Source of the DNA: Subtercola sp. PAMC28395
GTDB taxonomy: Bacteria > Actinomycetota > Actinomycetes > Actinomycetales > Microbacteriaceae
NCBI RefSeq assembly: GCF_018889995.1
Contig: NZ_CP076547.1
Span: forward strand, 2,728,001 to 2,792,000
Direction: 5' to 3'
Length of the DNA stretch: 64,000 nt
Shown: positions 1 through 9,291 of the stretch, piece after piece
Numbering within the stretch: the stretch's first letter is position 1
Layout: each line of letters begins with the position of its first letter
The notes under the pieces: model-generated
Seen by the model: the letters and a program-made list of their open reading frames with translations, nothing else
Database searches by the model: none
What the model was told of the DNA's origin: nothing
Translations under genes and position numbers: made by a program

Positions 1-381
1 CGTGCCCTGCTTGGCCAGACTCTCCACCTCGGCATCGCGGTTGCGAGCCTCGGTCAGCAGCGAATCGATCAACTTGGCATTCTCGGGGATTCCATCAGCG
101 ATGAATTCCAGTGACGGCGTCAAGCGCGACGTGATGTTCTTACCCACCTCTGTCCGCAGCATTCCCGTCGCTGACTTCAACGCCGCAGCGCTGTCGGCGC
201 GCTCCTCATCGGTGCCGTACACCGTGTAGAAGATCGACGCGTGCTGAAGATCGCCCGTCACCCGAACATCGGTGATCGTCACGAACCCCATGCGCGGGTC
301 TTTGACCCCACGCTCGAGCTTCTTGGCCACGATGACCTTGATCCGGTCGGCCAACTTGCGTGCCCGCGCTTCGTCCACCAC
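1..381 (-). CDS. rbfA: Ribosome-binding factor A (3' end outside window)
   Basis: RbfA binds the 30S subunit and helps mature the 5' end of 16S rRNA, notably in the cold. The 127 visible codons contain the family core, including KLADRIKVIVAKKLERG, DPRMGFVTITDVRVTG and ASIFYTVYG. Only the variable C-terminal tail is missing, beyond base 1. I start it at GTG 381-379 (a second GTG follows directly), with a GAGAAG ribosome site about ten bases upstream. It follows infB on the same strand, as in most bacteria, but a 202-base gap with a large inverted repeat separates the two. Identity is secure; the exact start is less so. Confidence 0.93.
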   Translation of the reverse strand, partial: MVDEARARKLADRIKVIVAKKLERGVKDPRMGFVTITDVRVTGDLQHASIFYTVYGTDEERADSAAALKSATGMLRTEVGKNITSRLTPSLEFIADGIPENAKLIDSLLTEARNRDAEVESLAKQGT

Positions 382-491
382 GACAATCACCACTTCTCTT
401 CACTACGCAAATACAATCTTCTGCAACAACGATCCCACGCTCCCGGCCCCCAGCCCAGCGAATCTGGACGAGAAGCCGGCCCCGACGTGAG

Positions 492-573
492 GGGGGTCCT
501 GCTGAGTTGCCATCTGGGCAAATCGGGGTAGGGGCCCTGCTCTTTGCCCAGATGGCAACTCAGCAGGACCCCC
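492..573. repeat. Perfect 31-bp inverted repeat, 20-nt loop
   Basis: The left arm (492-522) and right arm (543-573) are exact reverse complements over 31 bases. The loop, 523-542, is G-rich. It lies between infB (stop at 584) and rbfA (start 381). Such a hairpin could act as a terminator or processing site, but there is no U-run after the stem on either strand, and 31 perfect pairs is far longer than an ordinary terminator. A palindromic mobile unit is the main alternative. Confidence 0.9.
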
Positions 574-583
574 GCATCCACGA

Positions 584-3500
584 CTAACTACGCGGCTTCT
601 CTTTCAGTTCGATCGTCTCGATCTCATCACCGATCTGGATGTCATTGAACTTGCCGAGCCCGATACCGGCCTCGAAGTCCGTACGAACCTCGGTGACGTC
701 GTCTTTGAAGCGACGCAACGACTCGATCGCCAGGTTGTCTCCGACCACGACACCGTCGCGGATGACCCGCGCCTTGGCGTTTCTCGTGATCGTACCCGAG
801 CGAACGATGACACCAGCGATGTTCCCGAACTTGGAAGAACGGAAGATCTCGCGGATCTCGGCGACACCCGACTGGATCTCTTCGAACTCCGGCTTGAGCA
901 TGCCCTTGAGGGAGTTCTCGATGTCTTCGAGCGCGTTGTAGATGACCGAGTAGAACCGAACATCCACGCCCTCGCGCGCCGCACGTTCGCGGGCCTTCGG
1001 GTCGGGGCGCACGTTGAACCCGATGATGATCGCGTTGTCGATCGTCGCCAGGTCGACGTCTGATGCGGTGACGGCACCGACGCCACGGTGGATGATCCGG
1101 AGCTGAACCGAATCGTCGACCTCGATCTTGAGCAACGACTCTTCGAGCGCTTCGACAGCACCTGAAACGTCGCCCTTGATGATGAGGTTGAGCGACTCGA
1201 CCTTGCCCTCTTCGAGCGCCTTGGTGAAGTCCTCGAGGCTGATGCGCTTGCGAGCACGGGCCAGCAGGGCGTTGCGCTCGACGGCTTCACGCTTCTCAGC
1301 GATCTGGCGTGCAGTGCGGTCTTCTTCGGTCACCAGGAACGTGTCACCGGCGCGAGGCACCGACGACAGACCCTGCACCTGCACGGGGCGGGAAGGCGTT
1401 GCCGCTGTGACAGCGACACCGTTCTCGTCGTGCATGGCGCGAACTCGGCCGTAGGCGGTTCCGGCGACGATGGCGTCTCCGACGTGGAGGGTACCCGACT
1501 GGATGAGCACGGTAGCGACAGCACCGCGACCCTTGTCGAGCTTCGCCTCGATGGCGACACCCCGGGCATCCTTGTTCGGGTTGGCCCGCAGGTCGAGCCC
1601 GGCGTCTGCAGTGAGCAACACAGCGTCGAGAAGCTTCTCGATGCCGATGCCCTGGCGAGCAGACACGTCGACGAACATGACGTCTCCGCCGTACTCCTCG
1701 GCGACGAGGCCGAATTCGGTGAGCTGCTGGCGAACCTTCGCCGGGTTTGCTCCCGGAACGTCGATCTTGTTCACTGCGACCACGATCGGCACGTTTGCTG
1801 CCTGTGCGTGGTTGAGTGCCTCGATCGTCTGGGGCATGATTCCGTCGTCAGCCGCCACCACGAGAACCGCGATGTCGGTGACCTGCGCACCACGGGCACG
1901 CATGGCGGTGAACGCCTCGTGGCCCGGTGTGTCGATGAAGGTGATGGCACGGTCGATGCCCTCGTGGGGCGCGATGACCTGGTAGGCACCGATGTGCTGG
2001 GTGATTCCACCGGCTTCACCTGCGACGACATTCGCGTTGCGAATGGCGTCGAGCAGGCGAGTCTTACCGTGGTCGACGTGACCCATGACGGTGACGACCG
2101 GCGGGCGGATCTCGAGTTCGTCATCGGTCTCTTCGGCGAGTTCTTCATCGATGTCGATGTCGAAGCCGAGCAGCAGCTCGCGATCTTCATCTTCGGGTGA
2201 GACCATCTGGATCTTGTAGCCCAGCTCGTCGCCGAGCACTCCGAAGGTCGCCTCGTCGAGCGACTCGGTCGCCGTCGCCATCTCACCGAGGTGGAACAGC
2301 ACCGTGACCAGGTTTCCCGGGCTCGCGTCGATCTTGTCAGCGAAGTCGGTGATCGAAGCTCCACGACGCAGACGCACAACGGTCGTGCCGTCACCGCGGG
2401 GAACACTCACGCCACCAAGCGATGGCGCTTCTCTGAGTTCGAATTCTGCTCTCTTCGTACGCTTCGACTTGCGCGCTTTCGCACGACCGCCACCACGACC
2501 GAAGGCACCTGCGGTACCGCCGCCGGGCCCACGACCACGGCCGCCGGCACCCGCTGCGGGGCGAGGAGCGCCGAAGGTGTTACCGGGAGCAGCACCTGGG
2601 GCGCCACCGGGACGGAAGCCTCCACCGGCACCAGCGGGGCGTGCCCCACCTGCACCACCGGGGCGGAAGCCACCGGCACCTGCCGGACGCGCACCGAAGC
2701 CACCGGGGCGTGCACCCTGGCCGGCACCACCCGGACGCGGCGCGCCGGGACGAGGTGCACCCGGGCGCGGAGCGCCAGGGCGGGGAATGTTGCTGGCACC
2801 GCTACCGGGAGCTGCAGGCGCAGCACCGGGCCGGGCGGCGGAGCCACCGGCCTGCATGCCCTGCTGGCTGGCGAAGGGGTTGTTGCCGGGACGGGGAGCG
2901 CCGGGGCGCTGCATTCCCTGGCTCGAGGCGAACGGGTTGTTGCCCGGACGAGGGCCACCGGGACGGGGAATGCTGCCGGGGCGAGGAGCCGAGCCAGTAG
3001 TTCCGTCTGTTGCGCCCACTGACGCAGCGCTGCTTGCGGCGTCGGCAGAAGGCGTCGGCGTGGAACCGGCGGTGGCTGCGGGAGTGCTCGATGGTGCTGG
3101 CTGTGCTGCTGCCGGCGAAACTGGTGCTGCCGACCCTTGAGCAGCGGGTGCTGACGGAGTCGAAGGAGCAGAATCGCGCGAAGCGGGCTGGGCAGAGGCC
3201 GCCGCGGCTGGGGCCGTCGGCGCAGAAGGTACGGAAGCCGTTGCAGCTCCAGGACGTGCCGCGCCGGGCGTGGCTGAAGATGGCGTAGTTGAGGGCGCAG
3301 GTGCCGAGGCAGCCGGTGACGGCGACTTCGGCGCAGCAGGGCCGGGCCTGGTGCCCGGGCGTGCGGCCGATGCGGCTGCGGGAGCACCCGCACCACTCGT
3401 GCCAGCGCCCGCCGTCGCCTTGGCGGCAGCGCTCTCAGCCTGCAGCGCCTCTTTGAGACGACGCGCAACGGGCGGTTCAATGCTTGATGACGGCCCCTTG

Positions 3501-3592
3501 ACGAACTGGCCCATTTCTTTGAGCTTCGCCAGGGCGACCTTACTGTCGACGCCGAGTTCGCTTGCGATCTCGTGTACGCGTGGTTTTGCCAC
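584..3592 (-). CDS. infB: Translation initiation factor IF-2
   Basis: IF2 is the GTPase that brings fMet-tRNA to the 30S subunit and promotes subunit joining. The 1002-residue protein begins [17 protein letters not shown] (IF2 N-terminal domain). It continues with roughly 330 residues of Ala/Pro/Gly/Arg-rich low complexity containing repeated [10 protein letters not shown] units. The G domain begins near residue 500 with GHVDHGKT, followed by DTPGHEAF and NKID. The C-terminal domains that bind initiator tRNA follow. I chose GTG 3592 because GGAGAATT lies just upstream and the family start aligns there; an in-frame ATG 24 bases earlier is possible. It is downstream of ylxR and nusA. Confidence 0.97.
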   Translation of the reverse strand: MAKPRVHEIASELGVDSKVALAKLKEMGQFVKGPSSSIEPPVARRLKEALQAESAAAKATAGAGTSGAGAPAAASAARPGTRPGPAAPKSPSPAASAPAPSTTPSSATPGAARPGAATASVPSAPTAPAAAASAQPASRDSAPSTPSAPAAQGSAAPVSPAAAQPAPSSTPAATAGSTPTPSADAASSAASVGATDGTTGSAPRPGSIPRPGGPRPGNNPFASSQGMQRPGAPRPGNNPFASQQGMQAGGSAARPGAAPAAPGSGASNIPRPGAPRPGAPRPGAPRPGGAGQGARPGGFGARPAGAGGFRPGGAGGARPAGAGGGFRPGGAPGAAPGNTFGAPRPAAGAGGRGRGPGGGTAGAFGRGGGRAKARKSKRTKRAEFELREAPSLGGVSVPRGDGTTVVRLRRGASITDFADKIDASPGNLVTVLFHLGEMATATESLDEATFGVLGDELGYKIQMVSPEDEDRELLLGFDIDIDEELAEETDDELEIRPPVVTVMGHVDHGKTRLLDAIRNANVVAGEAGGITQHIGAYQVIAPHEGIDRAITFIDTPGHEAFTAMRARGAQVTDIAVLVVAADDGIMPQTIEALNHAQAANVPIVVAVNKIDVPGANPAKVRQQLTEFGLVAEEYGGDVMFVDVSARQGIGIEKLLDAVLLTADAGLDLRANPNKDARGVAIEAKLDKGRGAVATVLIQSGTLHVGDAIVAGTAYGRVRAMHDENGVAVTAATPSRPVQVQGLSSVPRAGDTFLVTEEDRTARQIAEKREAVERNALLARARKRISLEDFTKALEEGKVESLNLIIKGDVSGAVEALEESLLKIEVDDSVQLRIIHRGVGAVTASDVDLATIDNAIIIGFNVRPDPKARERAAREGVDVRFYSVIYNALEDIENSLKGMLKPEFEEIQSGVAEIREIFRSSKFGNIAGVIVRSGTITRNAKARVIRDGVVVGDNLAIESLRRFKDDVTEVRTDFEAGIGLGKFNDIQIGDEIETIELKEKPRS

Positions 3593-3681
3593 AATTCTCC
3601 TTGTTCGGGCCGGCACCCGAAAAGGGGCAGGCCTTAGCTACGTGCGGGACTCATTTCGAGCCGCTCATTAGTTGCTACTCA

Positions 3682-3984
3682 TTAGATGTTCACAGTGTCT
3701 TTACTCACGGTTTCGTTGTTGAGTGATTCGGTGTTGACGGATGTTCGCAGCTTTTCACGCAGCGCGCCCGTATCCAATTGTGATTCAGAACGCAGGGCCC
3801 GGCCAAAGGCCCGACGCTTGAGTGCATTCTGAAAACAACGCTCTGTCGCGTGCAGATACGCGCCACGACCCGGCAGAACAGCAGCCTCATCGGCAACAAG
3901 CTCTGAATTGTGGGCCACGACCCTCAGAAGAGCCGACTTGCTGGCACGTGTTCGGCAACCGACACACGTTCTTACGGAATTCAT
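3682..3984 (-). CDS. ylxR: YlxR family RNA-binding protein (DUF448)
   Basis: This 100-residue basic protein has the YlxR signature: RTCVGCRTRASKSALLRVV near the start and GRGAYLHATERCF in the middle. YlxR proteins are small RNA-binding factors encoded between nusA and infB in many Gram-positive bacteria; a nucleoid-associated regulatory role has been proposed in some species. The position between nusA and infB is the canonical one. It is separated from nusA by 269 bases holding a 97-bp tandem duplication, so it may be expressed partly independently. Confidence 0.92.
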   Translation of the reverse strand: MNSVRTCVGCRTRASKSALLRVVAHNSELVADEAAVLPGRGAYLHATERCFQNALKRRAFGRALRSESQLDTGALREKLRTSVNTESLNNETVSKDTVNI

Positions 3985-4061
3985 TCTAGCACCGCCAATT
4001 TTGCTGCCGCCCGAATGACCCGGCGTTGTACGGGCAACGCACGGACAATGGATGATCGGCT

Positions 4062-4287
4062 AGTCGCCCTCGAGGATCGAGTCCGGCTGAATACAGCGAG
4101 TCTAAACCGCGTCGCCAACGCTGAGCGCGTCGTCGGCACGGCGCGAAGCCCGATATTCAGTCGCCCTCGAGGATCGAGTCCGGCTGAATACAGCGAGTCT
4201 AAACCGCGTCGCCAACGCTGAGCGCGTCGTCGGCACGGCGCGAAGCCCGATATTCAGTCGCCCTCGAGGATCGAGTCCGGCTGAATA
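4062..4287. repeat. 97-bp tandem duplication reaching into the nusA 3' end
   Basis: Two identical 97-base copies occupy 4062-4158 and 4159-4255. A third, partial copy of 32 bases (4256-4287) is the last stretch of nusA itself. Each unit therefore contains a copy of the nusA C-terminal coding sequence plus about 65 bases of spacer. Identity between the full copies is complete, which suggests a recent event. The period is not a multiple of three, and translation still ends at the original stop (4254-4256). Confidence 0.95.
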
Positions 4288-5363
4288 TCGATCTTCGCGC
4301 CCGTCAGCTTCGCGGCTAGGCGGGCATTCTGGCCCTCCTTGCCGATCGCGAGAGAGAGCTGGTAATCGGGGACGAGGGCACGCACAGCCTTGAGCGAAGC
4401 GTCGATAACGAACGAGCTGGTGACCTTGGCAGGAGACAGGGCGTTCGCGACGAAGGTCGGCAGGTCATCCGAGTAGTCGACGATGTCGATCTTCTCGTTG
4501 CCGAGCTCGCTGGTGACGGCGCGCACACGCTGGCCGAGTTCTCCGATGCACGCGCCTTTGGCGTTGATGCCCGGTTCTGTCGCACGAACGGCGATCTTGG
4601 TGCGGTGCCCGGCCTCGCGAGCGAGTGAGACGATCTCGACGGCACCGCTCGCGATCTCGGGCACTTCGAGAGCGAAGAGCTTTCGAACCAGCGAGGGGTG
4701 CGTTCGCGACACGGTGATCTGCGGGCCCTTGAGTCCACGGGTCACGGCCGTGACGTACACGCGGATGCGATTCCCGTGGGTGTATGCCTCGCCGGCCACC
4801 TGCTCCTCTGGCGGCATGATGGCCTCCACCGTACCGAGGTCGACGTGGATCATGCGGGGGTTCGGGCCCTGCTGGATGACCCCGGCGACGATGTCGCCCT
4901 CGCGACCCTTGAACTCGCCGAGCACAGCGTCGTCGGCGATGTCACGCAGTCGCTGGTTGATGACCTGCTTCGCGGCGAACGCGGCGATGCGACCGAAGTC
5001 GCTCGGGTTGTCTTCGGATTCCCCGATGACCAGGCCTTCGTCGTCGAGTTCGGGCACGAAGATACTCACATGACCGGACTTGCGGTCGAGGTGCACCCGT
5101 GCTTTGGGCGCCTCGGGTGGTGTCGCCGCACTGTGGTTGGTCGCACCGTGGCTGGTCGAAGTGTGGTTGGTCGAGCTGTGCGCTGACGAATTGTGCGCTG
5201 ACGAGCTGTGTGAAGGCGATGAACCGGCGGGGACATGGTCTGCCTGGCCGGTGTGCTTCAGGTACGCGGTCAAGATCGCTTGCTCGATGATCTGCACGAG
5301 TTCGTCGAACGGGATGTCACGTTCGCGTTCCATGAGCTTGAGCACGCTGAGGTCGATGTCCAC
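4254..5363 (-). CDS. nusA: Transcription termination/antitermination factor NusA
   Basis: NusA binds RNA polymerase and nascent RNA and modulates pausing, termination and antitermination. The 369-residue protein has the N-terminal polymerase-binding domain ([18 protein letters not shown]), an S1 domain around [19 protein letters not shown], and two KH domains, the second containing [17 protein letters not shown]. It lacks the acidic C-terminal repeats of enterobacterial NusA, as usual in actinobacteria. About 35 residues rich in Ser, His, Asn and Thr (near residues 47-82) interrupt the N-terminal domain and are coded by short DNA repeats. rimP, the usual upstream neighbour, is absent; the ole operon lies there instead. 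Confidence 0.97.
   Translation of the reverse strand: MDIDLSVLKLMERERDIPFDELVQIIEQAILTAYLKHTGQADHVPAGSSPSHSSSAHNSSAHSSTNHTSTSHGATNHSAATPPEAPKARVHLDRKSGHVSIFVPELDDEGLVIGESEDNPSDFGRIAAFAAKQVINQRLRDIADDAVLGEFKGREGDIVAGVIQQGPNPRMIHVDLGTVEAIMPPEEQVAGEAYTHGNRIRVYVTAVTRGLKGPQITVSRTHPSLVRKLFALEVPEIASGAVEIVSLAREAGHRTKIAVRATEPGINAKGACIGELGQRVRAVTSELGNEKIDIVDYSDDLPTFVANALSPAKVTSSFVIDASLKAVRALVPDYQLSLAIGKEGQNARLAAKLTGAKIDIQPDSILEGD
5112..5225. repeat. Degenerate short tandem repeats inside nusA
   Basis: On the plus strand, units close to GTGGTTGGTCG and GTGCGCTGACGA recur several times in a row. Read on the nusA strand they give the Ser/His/Asn/Thr-rich insert. The insert lies in the region after the first helices of the NusA N-terminal domain, which is normally short. 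The boundaries are approximate because the units are imperfect. Confidence 0.75.
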
Positions 5364-5470
5364 GGCCGGCCTCCTTCTTTTTCTGTATTCAGTTCTGCAG
5401 TCCAGCTACCAAGAATAGCCGAATGTCGCACGCCTCGCAGTCCTCGCCAGTACGGGCAAGCTTCGAAGCA

Positions 5471-6442
5471 CTACTGGGCTGCGTACCAGTCGCGCAGACG
5501 GCCAAGGCCCTCATCGAGGCTCACCGCGGGCTCCCAGCCAAGAGAGTGCCGGGTGCGTCGCTGGTCGTACCAGTGCGACGTCGACAACTGCTCGGCGAGA
5601 AACCGCGTCATCGGCGGTTCGTCGGCGCGTGCCTTGAGGCCCCAGAAGTGTTCGATCGCGCCGCCCGCTGCCCGAGCCAGCGGTGCCGGCACTCCCCACT
5701 GCGGCGCAGGCACGCCAGCTGCAGCGCAGATTCCCGCCAGCAGTTCCCTCACGGTGCGCGGTTCACCATTGGTCACGACGAAGGATTCTCCATGCACCTG
5801 CACCGCACGACCGAGGCCAGCGACGATCGCCGTTGCCGCGTTGTCCACATACGTCGTATCGATGAGCGCCAGCCCCCCGCTCAGAAGCGGCAGGCGACCC
5901 TGTCTGGAGCGCTCGACGATGCGCTCGATCAGCTGGGTGTCGCCGGGCCCCCACACGATGTGTGGCCGCACCGCGACGACAGCGAATCCGGGCCGGTCCG
6001 CCGCCAGTGCAAGCAACTCGGATTCAGCCTTACTTCGTGCGTAGTCACCGCGGGCGTTTGCGGGGTCGGCCGGCAGTGCATCGTCGCCGATCACCGCGAC
6101 TCCCGCGTGGGCGACAGAGGGCGAAGAGACCATCACAAACCGTGAGACGCCGGCTTGGCGAGCCGCCTCCAACAGTGATCGAGTGCCCTGCACGTTCACC
6201 GCGTCGAAGTCGGCGACGCGACCTGCCATCGACACCTTGGCAGCAAGATGGATGATCGACTCCACTCCCTCGACAGCCCGCTGCACCTCCCGCTCATCGG
6301 TGAGCGAGCCGCGAACGTCCCTCGCTCCAGGCACGCCCGACACTCCGCGCTGGAACGTCGACACGGTGTGGCCAGCGCGGATCAGCTCGGTGGCAACCGC
6401 CCGCCCGAGCATTCCGCTCGCGCCGGTGACCAGTACCGTCAT
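5471..6442 (-). CDS. oleD: OleD-type 2-alkyl-3-oxoalkanoate reductase
   Basis: This is an extended short-chain dehydrogenase of 323 residues. It has a Rossmann motif TGASGMLG at residue 6 on, a central HLAAKVS, and the catalytic YARSK pair. By family knowledge, OleD uses NADPH to reduce the beta-keto acid made by OleA to a beta-hydroxy acid. The start ATG (6442-6440) overlaps the stop of the OleBC gene by four bases, so the two are translationally coupled. Alone it would be called an NAD-dependent epimerase/3-beta-hydroxysteroid dehydrogenase; the neighbours make the Ole assignment strong. Confidence 0.88.
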   Translation of the reverse strand: MTVLVTGASGMLGRAVATELIRAGHTVSTFQRGVSGVPGARDVRGSLTDEREVQRAVEGVESIIHLAAKVSMAGRVADFDAVNVQGTRSLLEAARQAGVSRFVMVSSPSVAHAGVAVIGDDALPADPANARGDYARSKAESELLALAADRPGFAVVAVRPHIVWGPGDTQLIERIVERSRQGRLPLLSGGLALIDTTYVDNAATAIVAGLGRAVQVHGESFVVTNGEPRTVRELLAGICAAAGVPAPQWGVPAPLARAAGGAIEHFWGLKARADEPPMTRFLAEQLSTSHWYDQRRTRHSLGWEPAVSLDEGLGRLRDWYAAQ

Positions 6443-9291
6443 GGTGCGTGCCGACGCCCGCCGGCGAGAATGTCGCCAGCCCAGGCCGCGAGAGCGATCC
6501 GGTCGATCTTCGAGTTGTGCCGAACATCCGTCGGCAGGTCGCTCACCACGAGCACAGCGGCTACGTCACTCCCCCCGACGTGGGCTGTGGAAGCCCGCAC
6601 AACGTTTCGTACATCACTACTGAGAGTGGCTGTTGCCAGAGTCACCCCTGAGCGCAGACGCTTCGCACCGTCGAGTTCGACGACGACGACGAGCTGCTGC
6701 GCACCGCTGGGCCCGACGCCCACTGCCGCGGCCCGCTTGACTCCGGGTAGCTTCTCGACGGCCTGCTCGGGGCCGACCGGAGTGATCACACCCGCGGCCG
6801 TCGAGATGACATGCGACAAGCGCCCTTCGACCCAGAGGCGGCCGTTCGCGTCGAAGTGGCCCACGTCTGCGGTGCGGTGCCAGCGCGATTCGGAGAGACC
6901 CGACGCGGTCTTGGCGGCGCTATCACGATCGCGCCGCGATTCGCGTTCCGTCACCCAGAGCTGGTCGTAGTGGTCTTTCAGATGTGCCGCCGCCACGACG
7001 ATCTCCCCGGTCACTCCCGGCGTAGCGAGGAGCTCGCCTGTCGCTCCTCCGAGAGCGTCGAGGGCGCTGATCCGAATGCTGACCCCGGCGACGGGCCTGC
7101 CCACGCACACTCCGCCCGCTACCCCGCCGTCGGCTGCCGACCTCAGGATCTCTGCCAGTGTGACATCGGTCATCACCAGCCCTTCTGTCATTCCGTAGGG
7201 GGTATGGATGATCGCCTCAGGAACCAGCTTCTGAACCCGTTCGAGCAGCGGCACGGCGAGGGGGGCGCCCGCAGACAGCACGGTCGAGACCGACCCGAGG
7301 GCACGCCGTTCAGACAGCGTCAGCTCCGACGCTGTCGCAAGAACGTTCACCAGGGCGGCGGGAGAGGCGAACACGACGGTGGCGTCGACCGCGATGGCGG
7401 CCTGGGCGACCGCCTGCGCCGTCAGCGTTCGAGGTGAGGTGACGTCCATGTCCGGTGTGACCGAGACTGCGCCGAGGGCCGGGCCGAGCAGGGCAAAGGG
7501 CGCGAATCCGGCGACGAGACCGGTACCTGGCCCGATGCCGAATTGGCGTGACAACACGGAGATGAGGGCACTGAGCTGGCCGTGGGTGTAGACGACTCCC
7601 TTGGCCGGGCCGGTCGAGCCCGAGGTGAAGAGAATAGCCGCGGTGTCACCAGCGCCGACAGCAACATCTGCGCCGACGGCATCGTCAGAACCGAGCGGCA
7701 ATTCTCCCCGTTGTTTTCGGGCGTCGCGGCCGATCCGGGCGATGTCACCCAGTGAGTGCGAGACCCGGAGCACGGAGGCAAGCGGCCGACCGAGCTGACC
7801 CGCTGAGATCTTCTGCCCAGGCCAGCCGAGGGCGCGGGCGGCAGTCAAAGCACGCTGGATTCCGATGATGTGTGTGGGGTGGGCGCCCCGTACGGCACGC
7901 CCGAGACCAGTAAGACCGAGCCCGGCGTCGGCGACCACGATGATCGCCCCGATGCGGAGGCAGGCGTACACGACGGCTGTGAGGTCGGCACCGGGCGGAA
8001 TCAACAGCGACACCCGGTCGCCCTTCTTCACGCCGATCTGCAGCAGGCCCTCTGAGATCTCCGACACGCGTTTACCAAGCAACCCCCAGGTGACCACACG
8101 CTGCTCACGGGAACCGCGGGGAGCCATCTCGACGAGGGCGGTTTCTGCTGCCCGGGTGCTGTCTCCGGCGAACTCGTCGAGCGTCGCCCAGAGCGGACGC
8201 CACGGGGCAACACTGATCTCATCACCGGCGGGCACCGCGGAGTGCTCGGCTGCGGGATGAGTGCCCTGTGCGCTGACGGGCTGGCGATCATCCGAAGCCG
8301 TGATGTGCTCTGCGAGCCACGTCATCATGATCGGCGCGACGGCCACGTCTTCGCCCACGAGGTGCCCAGCTCGCTCGAATCGCGCCACGTCGGCGTGGGG
8401 CAACCGGGTGATCAGGTCGGCCAGGTAGCGGTCACTGAAGACAGGGTCACGAGGACCCCAGAGCATGAGTGCAGGAACCGACAGTTTCGCTACAGCCGTG
8501 GAGATGCGGCTGAGCTCGACAGAACTCTCGTGCTCGTCATCCACCGGAATGTCAGCCACAAAGGCACCGATGCCCGCCCTCCTGGCAGCCGTTCGATAGG
8601 GAGCCCGGAAGGCTGCTCGTACATCTCCAGCCAGAGCCGGATGAGCAATCGCGAGGGTGGTGTCGAGAAAACCGGTGGTGCGAACCGTGCTCGTGACGAG
8701 CAAAGACCGCTGGAGTACGAGACGAAGCACGGCCGGCAGCGGCGAATCCTCTGGCTGGTGGATCGCGGTGTTCAGCAGCATCACGCCGGCCAGAAGGTCA
8801 GGATGATCGACAGCCCAGCCGAGCGAGACGACGCCGCCCCAGTCGTGCCCGAGTGTGACGACGGGAGTCTGGAGTTCGAGGGTCTCGGTCAGCAGGCCGA
8901 GGTCGGCGACGCGCGTCTTCAGCGTGCGGCTCTGGCCGGAGCGCTCGGAGTAGCCCATTTCGAGCTGGTCGACGGCGATGACCCGCCAGACTTCTGCAAT
9001 GCCCTGGGAGGTGTCGCCCTCAGATGCATCGCCCTGAGGTGCATCGCCGCCAGATCGAGCCCATTCGGTCGCTTGCTGCAACACGGTTCGCCAGAGGTAC
9101 GACCAGGTGGGGTTGCCGTGCACGCAGAGAATCGTTCCCGTAGGCGTCAGCCCGGCCGCCGCGAGTTCGGCTCCATTGTCGAGAATGTGCCACGTGCGTG
9201 AGCCACCGAGGGAATCGGGTGCCGACACCAGGCGGGACCACTCATCACGGAGTCCCGGCATACCGCGAGGCGGGAGAGATGCCGGAATCAC
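6439..9291 (-). CDS. oleBC: OleBC fusion: beta-lactone decarboxylase plus beta-lactone synthetase
   Basis: A 950-residue fusion. Residues 1-330 form an alpha/beta hydrolase of the haloalkane-dehalogenase group, with HGNPTWSYLW, the nucleophile in GHDWGG (Asp150) and a late RAGHLVGED histidine. Residues from about 365 on form an ANL adenylating enzyme, with LFTSGSTGPAKGVVYTH and TPYGMTEGL. Known OleC converts the beta-hydroxy acid to a cis beta-lactone with ATP, and OleB removes CO2 to give the alkene; the fused form is known in actinobacteria such as Micrococcus. The GTG start overlaps the oleA stop by one base. A short GD-rich repeat (residues 82-97) interrupts the hydrolase domain. Confidence 0.9.
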   Translation of the reverse strand: MIPASLPPRGMPGLRDEWSRLVSAPDSLGGSRTWHILDNGAELAAAGLTPTGTILCVHGNPTWSYLWRTVLQQATEWARSGGDAPQGDASEGDTSQGIAEVWRVIAVDQLEMGYSERSGQSRTLKTRVADLGLLTETLELQTPVVTLGHDWGGVVSLGWAVDHPDLLAGVMLLNTAIHQPEDSPLPAVLRLVLQRSLLVTSTVRTTGFLDTTLAIAHPALAGDVRAAFRAPYRTAARRAGIGAFVADIPVDDEHESSVELSRISTAVAKLSVPALMLWGPRDPVFSDRYLADLITRLPHADVARFERAGHLVGEDVAVAPIMMTWLAEHITASDDRQPVSAQGTHPAAEHSAVPAGDEISVAPWRPLWATLDEFAGDSTRAAETALVEMAPRGSREQRVVTWGLLGKRVSEISEGLLQIGVKKGDRVSLLIPPGADLTAVVYACLRIGAIIVVADAGLGLTGLGRAVRGAHPTHIIGIQRALTAARALGWPGQKISAGQLGRPLASVLRVSHSLGDIARIGRDARKQRGELPLGSDDAVGADVAVGAGDTAAILFTSGSTGPAKGVVYTHGQLSALISVLSRQFGIGPGTGLVAGFAPFALLGPALGAVSVTPDMDVTSPRTLTAQAVAQAAIAVDATVVFASPAALVNVLATASELTLSERRALGSVSTVLSAGAPLAVPLLERVQKLVPEAIIHTPYGMTEGLVMTDVTLAEILRSAADGGVAGGVCVGRPVAGVSIRISALDALGGATGELLATPGVTGEIVVAAAHLKDHYDQLWVTERESRRDRDSAAKTASGLSESRWHRTADVGHFDANGRLWVEGRLSHVISTAAGVITPVGPEQAVEKLPGVKRAAAVGVGPSGAQQLVVVVELDGAKRLRSGVTLATATLSSDVRNVVRASTAHVGGSDVAAVLVVSDLPTDVRHNSKIDRIALAAWAGDILAGGRRHAP

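Noticed and set aside
2500..3400. Pro/Gly/Ala-rich repeat region in IF2 considered unusual
   Set aside because: Actinobacterial IF2 normally carries such a leader with PRPG-type repeats.
4062..4287. Direct repeats considered as a CRISPR array
   Set aside because: The copies are contiguous with no unique spacers, and no cas genes are present.
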